Source: Reticulascus tulasneorum (Eukaryota; Ascomycota; Sordariomycetes; Glomerellales; Reticulascaceae). From it: a stretch of DNA of 64,000 bases. Below the pieces are notes generated by a model. It was given only the letters and a program-made list of their open reading frames with translations, had not been told where the DNA came from and did not search any database. Positions within the stretch are counted from its first letter, which is position 1, and every line of letters starts with the position of its first letter. A program made the position numbers and the translations under genes. Of this stretch, positions 35,934-46,516 are shown piece after piece. The stretch is from positions 310,001 to 374,000 of the forward strand of contig LSAX01000003.1 of the NCBI GenBank assembly GCA_001557505.1. Reading direction: 5' to 3'.

Positions 35934-36371
35934 ATGTCGACAGTCTCCATCATCAAGACCACGCCCACCACGCGAGATATCACAACCTACGTGATACCCG
36001 AAGGAGATGGTATGGTAGTTCAAATCGACCGCATCGCCCAGTCCAAGCGTACCATGTTTGAAAAACGCGTGTGGACGGCCTTGTGTCAAGTACCAAAGGG
36101 CCAATTTACGACATACGGCATCATGTCAGCCCACCTCAAATCATCGCCAAGGGCAATCGGCAATGCATTGCGTCGCAATCCTTTCGCGCCGCTCGTCCCG
36201 TGCCACAGAGTCGTCGCTACCGGAGGGGCCCTCGGCGGGTTCAAAGGCAAATGGCCGAAGAATGGTGAGGGCATAACGCTGGACGAGAAGAGGATGCTTC
36301 TGAGGAAGGAAGGGGTTAAGTTTGACTCGAGTGGTAGAGTTTTGGGGTCACCCTTTGTTGCTTTCGTCTAA
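35934..36371 (+). CDS. O6-alkylguanine-DNA alkyltransferase (MGMT)
   Basis: Single-exon, 145-aa suicide DNA-repair protein that transfers methyl or alkyl groups from O6-alkylguanine to its own cysteine. The active-site signature PCHRV is intact, with Cys about residue 90, so this is a true transferase and not an alkyltransferase-like (ATL) protein, in which Trp replaces Cys. The helix-turn-helix DNA-binding part is seen as FEKRVWTALCQVPKGQFTTYG and the arginine-finger region as SSPRAIGNALRRNP; GGFKGKW follows. It consists essentially of the C-terminal domain with a 35-residue N-terminal extension, similar in size to yeast Mgt1 (188 aa) minus part of its N-terminal domain. The start is the ATG at 35934. 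Confidence 0.93.
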   Translation: MSTVSIIKTTPTTRDITTYVIPEGDGMVVQIDRIAQSKRTMFEKRVWTALCQVPKGQFTTYGIMSAHLKSSPRAIGNALRRNPFAPLVPCHRVVATGGALGGFKGKWPKNGEGITLDEKRMLLRKEGVKFDSSGRVLGSPFVAFV

Positions 36372-37792
36372 ATATCTGTAGGAAGACGGTAATTATACCA
36401 TGTTTAAATATAGCTTTGACTCGCTGAACGCTGTCACATCCGTTTTCTGATATTCTCCTGCACGGCATTCTGCTCCCATGTTGAAAGTGAAGCCAGTGCA
36501 AGTGTTCTCTCAATGTGCTAAGAAGTAGAGAAACGACCTTGAGAAGCCGATGAATGACTGGTACGACGCCTCAGTCGGGGAACCACAGCGGTACTGCGCG
36601 AGGTGGCAAGTAGGTTGTACAAAATAGTGCCGCTTGTCTGAGGGGACGGAAAGATGACAGATACAGATTATGTTTTCGCCAGCTGCACGCCACTTTCTTT
36701 TGGAAGTATATGAAAGATATTGTAAGAAGGTATCGAATATTCCAATCATTGCTGTTTACTCACTAATACATTCACTCCAATATTCATCTGAATAGCTACT
36801 TGAACATCTTGATATTTTACGATATATTCATGACAATATTCCCATGAATAGCAACTTGAATATCCGGATGACAAAGAGGCACTACCTTTTCCCACTCCAT
36901 GGTGCTCATTGATGTCAATGTAAGGAGGGTCTCTCAGCTACAGTCGTGCCTGGTACTTCAACATGGGTTTGGTGGAGCTGATCCACAGCGGCGTCGTCAG
37001 TGTTCACAGAGGTTGGATCGTCTAGCTTTTGTGGAGTGGCATTACGCGAGACTCAGCAGGATGAGTTGGTATCATTCTAATCCGCCTCCGGACACCATTT
37101 TAAGCTGGGATAATGTGATTTTGATTCCTTTAAGTCTAGTGCGGTATCTCCGCCAGCCTAGTTGCTCTAACCGCCTCGTTAGCTGATATTCAGCTACTAA
37201 GCAGGTAATCATTCTATCGGTGATCGTACCACTTCAGGTGCGGGATGGTTGAGCTCGGACTGTAAGAGCTCCCGCGAAAGAGTCTCGCAGAAGGAGAGCC
37301 ATTATCGCTGGTAAAGATTGTGAATGGTCAGGCTTCCCAGCCCAATCACTTTTCCTAATCTTTCATGTTACAGCCTGGAGGCCGAATTATGCCTTCTGTC
37401 CTTTGTTTCAGATATTACTGTCGTCTTCAGATTGTTGAGGGGGTAGAGTATCGGTTGCGCGACAGTGGGATCTGCATCTCGATAGGCTGCGTGGATGATG
37501 ATTACCATGTCAACACCGTGGACGAGTACATTGTCCATTGAACATGCTTTTATCCTGCTCTGCATACTAAACTTGTGCCATTCTGGCGTCTAACATCATC
37601 GTGCCAGAGGTTTCTATCAATACCGTCCCAGAAAAACTGAAGGACAGAAGCTAGTAATTCAAAGTCTAGAGCTTACTGTGTAATTAGTAGCTCGGTGAAA
37701 TAAAGAAACCAACTAGCAGAACATGACTCCTAAGCGTGCTGCAAATACAGGCCGTTCTGAGAACGCAAACCAGTCTAAAACAATACACTATA
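36372..37792. other. AT-rich intergenic region, likely decayed repeats
   Basis: 1.4 kb, low in GC relative to flanking genes, with no open frame of note. It contains the 56-bp-period duplication listed separately. The 37000-37300 part has many stops and TA-rich words, as in old repeats; I see no intact transposon ends. Confidence 0.45.
36778..36864 (+). repeat. Diverged direct duplication, 56-bp period
   Basis: Copy 1 at 36778-36808 and copy 2 at 36834-36864 share the frame CAATATTC...TGAATAG..ACTTGAA.ATC with a handful of differences. This is a short tandem duplication in AT-rich DNA. Confidence 0.75.
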
Positions 37793-39954
37793 CTAGAATA
37801 GTGCATAATCTTCATCCTTGTTATCTATTTCAAATGAGGTTGGGGCCTTCACGAAGTCTAAACAAAGTCAGTTAGAAGCAACTCAGAGAGCAATTGAGCA
37901 AGGTAGACAGTTGAGAGGGAAAACGTACTCGCGTCGCCTACTAGTAAGCAGCCACCCTTCTGCCTCCGCAAGACGTAAGCATTTACCGCGCCGTATAAAT
38001 AGACTACGATGTCTCCCTCTCGCGCATCTTCGGGAAATAAGCCAACTTTTCCAGCGCATTGGCCAACGCGACGACCTACACCGTATCTACGCATACCCTT
38101 CTGGATTGAAGGGTTAGAGATCCGCCTCTCGATCCAGGTGTCTGGTGCAAGAAATGACCTGGAATAGGCGTGGTCGACTTGAGGCAGAGTTCCAAAGTTC
38201 CAGCCCTCTGTAGTAGAGTGCAGGTTTGACACCAGAAGCAGCTTCGCCATATGATTATTTTCTTCAGAGCCGAAGTCTGCCGACTGGCCCCCGAATTTGT
38301 AAATTCCGAGATTCGTTTCAGGCTTTGCCTGCCAGATTGTCGTTGCAAATTCCTTCCAGGCGCAAAACACTTGGTGCAGCTCATGGCTGGAATGCGTATT
38401 TTTGGCGATCTGGTCACTCAGTCGCTGGATATAACCGTATGTACGCCCTCTAACGGTAAGGACCTTACCACTTGGGTTAATTTGCCAGGAGGCAGGTGCG
38501 TGACCCAGCGGATGTATGGGAAAGATGGTCACACCTGTAGGGAATGGTTGAGCCTTCCAAGGATCAATAAGATTTGGCGCCCAGGATGGAAGGGAATGAA
38601 GCCTGTCTATGTTTTGAGCTGCACTGAGAATGTCGAGCTTCTGAGTCTTTGAGAATATGGTAGTCGCCGCCTTCAAAAAGACATCTCTGATAGGAAGTCG
38701 ATAACCTACAGGCAGCTCATAGACGTTCGGATCCGCCAAGCCAAGAACAGCGAAAACTTTGTCTCTCAGATCTTTGGCCTTGCAGGCTCGGGCGTGACAG
38801 AGAAGCTTGCAGAAATCAATATAGCTATCCCCTTTCTTTGACTCGGCCCTCAGCTCCAGGAGCCTTTCTGCTGTTCCGGCTTGTTTCGTCTGGATAGTTT
38901 TCAATCTGTGGGCCACTTCTTCCTGCTGTGTATCGACCCGAAGCTGCAATAAATTATCCTCCAAAGCTCGCTCGGCAGTTGTCAGCTCCTCTAGGGTGCA
39001 GCTTGCGCTTCCACAGAGGAAACTCAGGTCGTATGCAAGAGCAATTTCCTGGCGCACCCAAACACGATCCCACCATGCCCGCTGGAACAAAGATGAGACG
39101 CTCAACAAGTTTTTCAGCTTTGTTTCGTCCGAAAGGTCTGGGTATGCCGTCTTCGGGTGCGCTGGTCCACGCGGTGGCACATGAGCGAGCTTCTTGATTA
39201 GACTGATGGCCTCTGTACTGTCATCAAACTCGTCGCCAAGCCATACTCGGACTTTCATCGCGCTGCCGTAGATCCTGCGCATGAGGGCGACCTGTGAATT
39301 GCGCTCCTCGATGTCATCCTGGTTGATACAAATCGCATCGATCCACCAGTATGATGGCTGCTCCGAAGGTTTAATCTCATTCCGTAGCTGCTGGAGGGCA
39401 TGGTCTAGGTTTTCGGTTATTCGGAGAGGAGCGCCAGCGATCAATATTGAACTGGTTGGTCTGTTCGGATCAGGTTCGCCCCACGTGTAAGAGAGAGCCT
39501 TGTATTTATGGGTCGATCTGGAACTACCGAAAGAGAAGCCTCCTTGAACAAAAGACGGTACTGTGTTGCTTGCCAGGTCGTCTAGACTCACACGCAACAA
39601 ATCTCCTCGGATGGGACCTGTGGTTTGCGGACTTGGGGTGAGACTGAGGATTCGGATCTCACTTCTTGACGGATCCAGGGCGAGATACTGGTAGGATTCC
39701 TTAGAGACCAAGTCTGCTTCAGAAGATTCCCCACCCTGTGGCCGTTTCTGTGGAACTGAAGAAGTAGAGGCTTTGGCGAACGGATTGCCCAGATGGTTCC
39801 GTGTAGGTCGAAAGGAGTTGGTGAAAGGCGATGATGGCATTGCAAGCGATCCCTCAATCCGTTCAAGACGCTGCTCGATCGCTTCTAGTCGAGCTGTAAC
39901 GGGCTCGATCAGCTTGGCGAACGCCTGTATGTCAATCAAGGAACTCTGGGTCAT
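37793..39954 (-). CDS. HET-domain (heterokaryon incompatibility) protein
   Basis: Member of the fungal HET family, whose members trigger cell death on fusion of unlike strains or act in NLR-like immunity. Two exons (37929-39954 and 37793-37857, minus) give 696 aa. The 71-nt intron has a perfect donor GTACGT, branch CTAACTGAC and acceptor TAG; without splicing the frame would add a different short tail and stop at 37858. All three HET-domain blocks are present from about residue 150: KYKALSYTWGEP, SYWWIDAICINQDDIEERNS and AWWDRVWVRQEIAL. An N-terminal helix (residues 8-36, heptad-like) may mediate oligomerisation. The C-terminal part carries the usual GGCLLVGDA-type motif. I see no STAND or WD domain, so it is a stand-alone HET protein. 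Confidence 0.92.
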
Positions 39955-40831
39955 TTTCCGTTCCCTAGAGCAGGAATTTGCAGGTTGATCCGAATTCCCC
40001 AGGCCCTATACCCTTTGTAAAGTCTTATTGTCGCGATGTTAATCAAATCGGTCAAGCCGTAGCCACAGCTCTTTAATAAAAGATCCGATTCTACGAAGTT
40101 GGCTAGAAACATGGCGGGCAGCACGTGATAGAGCACATTGAGTTGCTGTCTAGTTACGGAATAGTGGCGTATCTCAGCCCCTCCAGTACTCCCGTCTGCA
40201 CCGCCGCCTGTGTGCCTACTCTTTGCCATGCTGACCGCAATCGCAAACAAAATCTAATTACACTTAAACCCTTAGTTCCAGGCTGTATCCTTTCTCCCAA
40301 CTACGGTTGTGGGTCGACTAGCTGGCTGCCTAGCTGCTGTTAGGTTTAGTGGGTCTAGCGTTTACAGCCAGTCTAGCGTTGCCTTGCACTTTACGAGTTA
40401 CCTTGCCCAGGCCTTCGCATAGTCGATATTGAATCTGGCGCTCGTCGCATATACATTAACGGGCCTATTTTACCTTAGAAATGATGGGAGAGGCGTATAA
40501 CCCGTCATGCAGTCGACTACCGGGAGGACGCGTTCGTCACCATTTGATGACCGGGAATGCACCTTTGGAACTTGGCGTGTGCGAAATCCACGTTGCGAGT
40601 GAACTATATCTCTCATTTCCATCAGCCTGTTCTTTCAGATGCGGAAATGTATCAAGAGTCTCTTAGTCACTTCGATCGTTTCTTGGCATAACTTCTAGTG
40701 CCTCTAGGCCTTATATAAGTCCCCATATGCCTCACAGCCTGCCTTTCTGCGCCACTGTGCCCTTCTTGGCTTCACATAGTCTCCGAAGTTTGGAATCTCT
40801 CGTAAGCAGGGTGTTCGTCTCTACCAACCTC
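39955..40831. other. Intergenic with probable repeat remnant
   Basis: No gene is recognised. The 40060-40480 part (TAGC/CTAG-rich words, many stops) looks like an old mobile-element fragment. A 99-aa minus frame at 39951-40250 has no recognisable domain. Confidence 0.4.
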
Positions 40832-42119
40832 TTAAGCTGGAGGAGTTCTTGGAGGAGCTCCTGGAGGGCCCCCCGGAAACCCGCCAGGAGGACCACCCGG
40901 GCCGCCTGGACCACCAAGGCCGCCATTTGGATTTGGAACACCTCCGTCTGCGGTTAATGTGACGGCATTGTGAATCGTGCGCAAGGCCTCGTTAGTTCTA
41001 TTCACAGCAATGGTAGCCCAGCCGAGCAAGCCATCGGCGAGGGCGTCCCCCAGAAGTTCATAATTCACAAAAGGATCGCTACCTGTCTCTGCCTGTAGCA
41101 GGAAGTCGTTGGCATTGAGCGTGAGCGGCTGCTTGTTCGTGATGTATACAGGCTCAGCCTCTACACGGCTAATCAAGTCCTGGTCAAAGTAGAGCTGGCC
41201 AACGTGGCTGGCAACAACGTTGTTGATCGTTCCGTTGGCTTGTGCAGTGGCATTAACATGAACCATGATGTGAATGTGCGTGGCACGACCCATATAGTGG
41301 CCTGGGAACATGCTCGCGAACTGGACTACGCCGTCAAAGTCGGACAACTGGATCCCCCGGAAGGCAGTGTTGTCAAGATTGGTAAGATCGCCATTTACCC
41401 CATTTCCACCGGAAGTGACACCTGAGTATACTCCAGTAGAATTGCTGTCTGAAACTTTGTTAGGGTAGAGCTCGAAATTATGAGTTTGGGAAACAACATA
41501 CGCCATATTTCGATGAAAGACTCCGTGACGGGTTCGCAGGTCTCAATATCTAGAACCTGAACATCAAGATGAAGAGGAACGCCTGGCTGCTTATTGGTGA
41601 TGTCCGAGCGAATATGCTCTCCTGCAACATCTGACCGATAAAACGATTAGCATGTAAAGTGGCTGGCAGCCAATAGTGAATCCCTAGTCGGGTACTCACA
41701 GTATGGACCTTCAGTAGCCTCTGGCTTCAGGACGCAAGTGTTGTTCGTTCCAAAGATGACTCCAAGATCGGTGTCGGTCGTATAGTTCTTTGTTGACTGG
41801 TGGCTCTTGCCGTCACCTGTGGCCTGTCGGATGCTTACTTTTAATCGTTATCAGTTCAAAGCGCGCATTAGGAAATTTGAGGAGGATCGTATGGCTTACA
41901 AGATCGCTTCGCATGTCTTCTGCCCAACTCCGCACGACGCGAAACAGCACGGTCAGGAACGCCTCTTGCCTTTAGCTTGTCAGTACAGTGACTGAGATCG
42001 CGTTTTGTCGTCATGAGGAAGGCACGACGCTCAAGTGCCTCTTCCACGACATCGTGGCCCGGGTGAGCGATTGTGAAAACCGCGGCCGTGGCCACAAGAA
42101 AAAGAGATTCGAAACGCAT
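40832..42119 (-). CDS. Secreted intradiol ring-cleavage dioxygenase-like protein
   Basis: Non-haem iron(III) dioxygenase-type protein of the catechol 1,2-dioxygenase superfamily, of the secreted fungal type with a signal peptide (MRFESLFLVATAAVFTIAHP). Four exons (minus: 41900-42119, 41700-41837, 41502-41630, 40832-41448) give 367 aa. The exon 4 acceptor at 41448 restores EIWHSNSTGVYSG. The iron ligands are all visible: Tyr about 120 (EGPYY), Tyr about 214, His about 220 and His about 222 (PGHYMGRATHIHI). The last 30 residues are a Gly/Pro repeat tail. Such enzymes act on catechols from lignin or plant phenolics outside the cell; the substrate here is unknown. A TATA box lies about 100 bp upstream (42221-42228). 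Confidence 0.92.
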
Positions 42120-43107
42120 TTATCTAAACGGCTATATCAGGTAATGGCGAGTATTCCATCAGAGGTGACTAGAGCCCTTGGATTCTTGGAGGAGAAGATA
42201 TGAGAAGGAGGCGTTCCTAGCTTTTATACTTTTCGAAAGGTCCTCTCTTTGGCAATTAGCATCTGCACATGCACTACCTCGCCTTTCCTGCTCGATCATT
42301 GTTCCGCTCATGTCCCGATCCGGCCGGCGGTTAGAAACCATGAATTGACAGATACTACGAAAGTTGCTGATAGGGATAAAGCAACGCTATGGGAGGTACG
42401 CTATTCGGGGATGATGTCGCAATTTACATACGACCACGAAAGACGCGCAAGCAGGTTCCATGGTGTGGTTCTACTTCAATAGATCACACGGGATTGGGTG
42501 CCATTTTTCTTGGCGGCTATTTGGTGTAGAGTGAGGATTCGTAGTCCCTGAAAACAAAATCCTAGTCCGGAGCCGTGAACAATCGCGTAGCGTCTCTCCA
42601 CGGCGATGCGGCCTTGCATATAAAGCCCTGGGTAAATTTGGTCTCCGGTAGGTGGCAGGGAAATCATAAATTGCTTGCATCAGGGGCGCAGTTATAGCTC
42701 CGAGAACTGGTTTACTTGTTAATGAAGACTACCCGTGGGCGCCCACATCCCGACATGGGGCTCCTTTTCCATGCCGCGCCAGGGGTCTTACCCTACTCTT
42801 CGTCACAGCAGAGAGTTTTGTTGGTAATCCAAGAACGGTAATAGGCAGATCACCATGACAGGCCCAGTGAGTGCGTAGCATTTTTCTGGTCCATCTTTAT
42901 GTTTACTTCCAACCGGCTCTTTGTAAGATGGTCGCGTTTACGTACGACCTAATCTCATAGCCATTGACGAACTTCCCGAAAGTTAGCTAAAATCTGCCCG
43001 AACTCACTGGCATGAGCTCCGCGCTATCATAGTTCTGTAGAAACTAGTGCTGTCTGTTATTCCTACGATTTATCTCAAAAAAAAGTCCCCTCGAAATTGT
43101 TTGACGA
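42120..43107. promoter_or_regulatory. Intergenic between dioxygenase and F-box-like genes
   Basis: Nearly 1 kb, holding the dioxygenase promoter. I see no other gene. Confidence 0.45.
42221..42228 (-). promoter_or_regulatory. TATA box of the intradiol dioxygenase gene
   Basis: TATAAAAG on the minus strand, about 100 bp before the ATG at 42119. Confidence 0.6.
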
Positions 43108-44263
43108 TTATGGCCCGTCGTCTGGGCCTGCCAGTTGCGGTCCGATATCTGACATAGAAAAAGCTTCGAGGCCTTTGAGAAATGGACCATTCTCCTCATT
43201 CCAGATGTAGACCACGTCCACTCCATTAGGTCTCGCCCAACCTTCGACTACGATAACATTGGGAATCTTGGTCCCGTAGTGGAATTTGGTAGATGTGAAC
43301 TGTAACGGACGACCTGTGACTTTTGCATACTCTCGAGCCAGCCATTGGAACATGTCCGTCTCAAGCGACGAATTAAGAGGTCCTGCTCCACCTGTTTCGT
43401 CCACGGGCTCGTATAGGGCCGATGTTGATAATGATAAGGCGAGGAATTCCAGGTCCGGAGAATTAAGGAGAATTTTGAGGATGTGATTCCCCCAGGATCT
43501 GATACCCCCCCAAAGAAGTAGTAGTGATAGTCTTCGCAAGCCGGCAAACGCAAATTGCTCTTCTGGATGACTAAAGCTGTCCAGAGATTTCTCTGTCGCA
43601 TCCGTGTCGACATTCAAGATTTGTTCATTATCTTCGTGGAATTCAATCGAGAGGTTACGCAGTGACGGGATAGAAGACAGCGCAGCTACGCTGTCGCAAC
43701 ATATCGCTATGTCCTGGGAACTGCCAAGTAAAAGGTTGTAGGTGAGCGTGTGTCTATTATGCCATCACTCTTTTACTGGTAGACTTACGCAAAGGTCTGT
43801 AGCCCATGGGTGTGTTGACAGATTTCGACAATAGCATCGTTCAGCAGTTTCCATATAATCTCCAGGCCAGTAAAATACCAATGGTCCTGGTGCCTCCAAT
43901 GCACTTCCTTACGTGGATTCTCACTTTTCCAAGCAGAGTGTAGTGCTTCCACCCCGGATCGTACGACGATAAAAATCTCGGTATTCGCCAGCTTGTTATC
44001 CTTAAGCAGGTAACGACGCCGGCCGGGATCAGTGAGAAACCTAATATTACTGTTGTCCCATCTCAGGCAGCGATAAAGCTGTGGTGTAAAGGCGTCTTTG
44101 AAGGCATGATTAACTAGGCAGAGCTGACTCAAAGATGCAGGCGCATATATCTGGTAATTAGATCAGTAGGTCTAGCCTAATTGCAGTCCGAGAGGCAACG
44201 CACGGGGGATGCAATCTCCCGTAGTAGTTCGGGTCTTCCGATCACAACTCTTGCAGCCATCAT
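43108..44263 (-). CDS. F-box-like protein with leucine-rich C-terminal region
   Basis: Three exons (minus: 44204-44263, 43789-44150, 43720 down to 43108) give 344 aa; the introns are 53 and 68 nt. The N-terminal residues GRPELLREIAS followed by SLSQLCLVNHAFKDAF have the F-box pattern (P-ELL-EI ... L--L-LVN--F). F-box proteins recruit substrates to SCF ubiquitin ligases via Skp1. The rest has repeated Leu-rich stretches (IPSLRNLSIEF, GLRRLSLLLLWGG, SPDLEFLALSLS) typical of the divergent LRR-like C-termini of fungal F-box proteins. The leading Pro is part of RPEL and the F-box is degenerate, so Skp1 binding is uncertain. Confidence 0.75.
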
Positions 44264-44607
44264 AATGAGTGGTTGTCGCACCAAATTCAAAGCGTCACTT
44301 CAGCTGGGTGTTAAGTTGAAGAGTTTTGCGCGTAGCTTTGTAAGCAGGATAGAATTCCAAATGTACTACTGCAACACTGCCCATGTGTGCAGGGCAATCA
44401 GGCGAGTAAGATATGGCTTGCGGGGAGGGGGTCCTGTAGGATTTTGGCCACATTGATTACAGATTACAGATTACCTAGGTACGGTAGGTCAAAGTAATGT
44501 TTACCAGCTTGGCAGCGCGTTCCCCAATAAAGGGACCAAAAACCGAACCCAGGATAATGACAATGAAGAGATGGCAAACGTTGAGTAAATAACTGATTGT
44601 AAATATC
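44264..44607. other. Short intergenic region
   Basis: About 340 bp between two minus-strand genes. Nothing is recognised. Confidence 0.45.
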
Positions 44608-45399
44608 TCAACAAATTCTTGCTATCCTTTTTATCATATCCTCGTATGCGCGTTTATTAGCCCCGAGAGTAGAGCCTTCACCCTCAAAGGTCCAAAAATT
44701 CATTATCCTGTCAAAATCATCCACTGCAGCTTCAGGTAACTGAGCTTTAGTGGCGACAGGATCGAGTTTTTGATATGAAGTGCCATCAATCAACGTCTCT
44801 GTCGTCGTTACTGCCGGTGGCATTTTTAAAGACTCCAAGCAATTGTTTGCTATCCTGATCATTTCTTCCGCCCTCGCCAAAGATATGACGAGCCTTGCGT
44901 TGTATACACTTTGGCCAACACGTTGGAAACAAACGCGTTGTCTTTCACTAGGCTCCATTCCAATCCCGGCCTGTACTTCACGCATCTGCTCAGCTAAGCC
45001 TATTACATGGCTGAGACCCATGAATCTCGTACTACCCATGACGTTGAAGACTCTGTCAAAATCGATTCCAGCAAATCCGTTCAGGCCGGCCCATGTCGGA
45101 AAGTTTTTGGCTCCGAGCACTTCGGGCGCGTCAGGGTGTAAACCCTGGCGTTCAACTAGCTCGCTCCAATCCAGAGGTGCGGCTCCGTTCAGCGGCCGTA
45201 CGACGAATTGAAGATATTGGCCGAAGTTGCAAGGATTGTGCGGACAACCAGACATGGTAAACGTGTTGAAGCCAACCATCTCAAATTCCATTCGATGTAG
45301 ATAGTATGCCGCCACTACGAGATATGAATCGACTTTCAAAGATTGACTAAGAACAAATCCACTAAAAGTGGTGAGAAGAAGAAAGACGCATAACCTCAT
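44608..45399 (-). CDS. Secreted protein of unknown function ending in Cys
   Basis: Single exon, 263 aa, starting at the ATG at 45399 (MRLCVFLLLTTFSGFVLSQS is a clear signal peptide). A longer frame upstream is excluded by the TATA-like sequence at 45505-45514, which would lie inside it. I do not recognise the family. The mature part is helical, with a Cys pair near the start (SGCPHNPC), Cys at RVCFQ and NNCLE, and Cys as the very last residue (RIARIC). Five cysteines in the mature chain leave at least one free. It is transcribed divergently from a killer-toxin-like chitinase with 1.1 kb between starts. In zymocin-type killers of yeasts, the small gamma subunit is joined by a C-terminal cysteine disulfide to the chitinase-bearing alpha/beta subunits, so a partner role is a reasonable hypothesis, not a demonstrated one. 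Confidence 0.75.
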   Translation of the reverse strand: MRLCVFLLLTTFSGFVLSQSLKVDSYLVVAAYYLHRMEFEMVGFNTFTMSGCPHNPCNFGQYLQFVVRPLNGAAPLDWSELVERQGLHPDAPEVLGAKNFPTWAGLNGFAGIDFDRVFNVMGSTRFMGLSHVIGLAEQMREVQAGIGMEPSERQRVCFQRVGQSVYNARLVISLARAEEMIRIANNCLESLKMPPAVTTTETLIDGTSYQKLDPVATKAQLPEAAVDDFDRIMNFWTFEGEGSTLGANKRAYEDMIKRIARIC

Positions 45400-46516
45400 A
45401 TTCGGTCTTCGTTCAGATTCTTGTTGAGGATTCGAGTGGTCGTGGAAAAAGAATGAACTATGGTGGACTGACTGTCGATAAAACAAGACAATCAAGCAAC
45501 CTAATATATATAAATGTCGCCCCAAGCTCCAAATAGTGTCTGCCAAAGACGAACCAAAGAAATAAGATTAATGCCTATTCGAGGTAATGCTAGACTTGGC
45601 ATCTGTGTTTTGCATACTTGAATGCCACGGAAATAATATCAACTGCGTCCAATTCCTCGGCCACTTCCTGCAAGTTACCCAGCTACAGTGTCAAGTAAGC
45701 GCTAACCTGTTAATGGCTACCGCTCGATCTTGCGGGCCAGATCTTGCTATTAAGCATTAACTTAAACAGACTTGCAGCACAGATTCTCATGCAAATTGTG
45801 TTCTAGTATTTCTCGACCCCCTCCCTCCATGCCTAATCGGGAAGGATTGTTAGTGGAGTGGAGTAGTCTCATTGGCTCGTTGCTTTTCGCTATTTTAGCC
45901 GGGGAGAAGCAAATGCCTTTTTTTCTTGCGTTTCTTCCTGTGTTCTTGTGGAGGGCTTTGTGTAACGTAAGCCCGGTAGAACCGAGGGAGAGATGTGCTA
46001 CTACGTAGTGATGTAGGTAGCCGTATCCTAGAAAGGATAGCGCTTCTTAGCATTAACTCTTTCTTGTACGGATGGTTCAAGGCCCAATTTCATTCCAGGA
46101 GTTGATATATGAGCATAAGTAAGGAGGTAATGAGCTTACGGGGGCTTTAAAGGACGGTTATTGGTCACTTTGTGGCGCGGTCGTCAATCCAGACAACTTC
46201 AACAATGTCCTACGCTTCCATGTGTGTGAGATCTCTTATAATACCGCAAAAGGTAGTCTCATGTAACATTACAGCAAGCTTCGCCCGAAAGAGTGCATTT
46301 TCCCATGAAGAAAGCAACTAATTTACCTTACTCGGGAAATCGCGAGGCATGCCTGCCTTTGAAGAGTATACTTAAAGACACTCTGCTCATGTAAGTGTTG
46401 TGGTGATCCCCCTCTCGTCGTTCTACCGTCTTTGTAACATCCACTAGAGCGGCTCACCTGCTCCACCAACTTTCTTTACAGTTACCCCGGCACTCTTGGT
46501 GCTTCGCCAGTATAAG
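45400..46516. promoter_or_regulatory. Divergent promoter region, secreted protein / chitinase
   Basis: 1.1 kb between the two start codons. It contains the TATA-like box at 45505-45514. No other gene is seen. Confidence 0.45.
45505..45514 (-). promoter_or_regulatory. TATA-like box of the secreted-protein gene
   Basis: TTTATATATA on the minus strand, 106 bp before the ATG at 45399. Confidence 0.5.

Noticed and set aside
39951..40250. 99-aa minus-strand frame upstream of the HET gene
   Set aside because: No domain; overlaps the HET promoter and repeat-like DNA.
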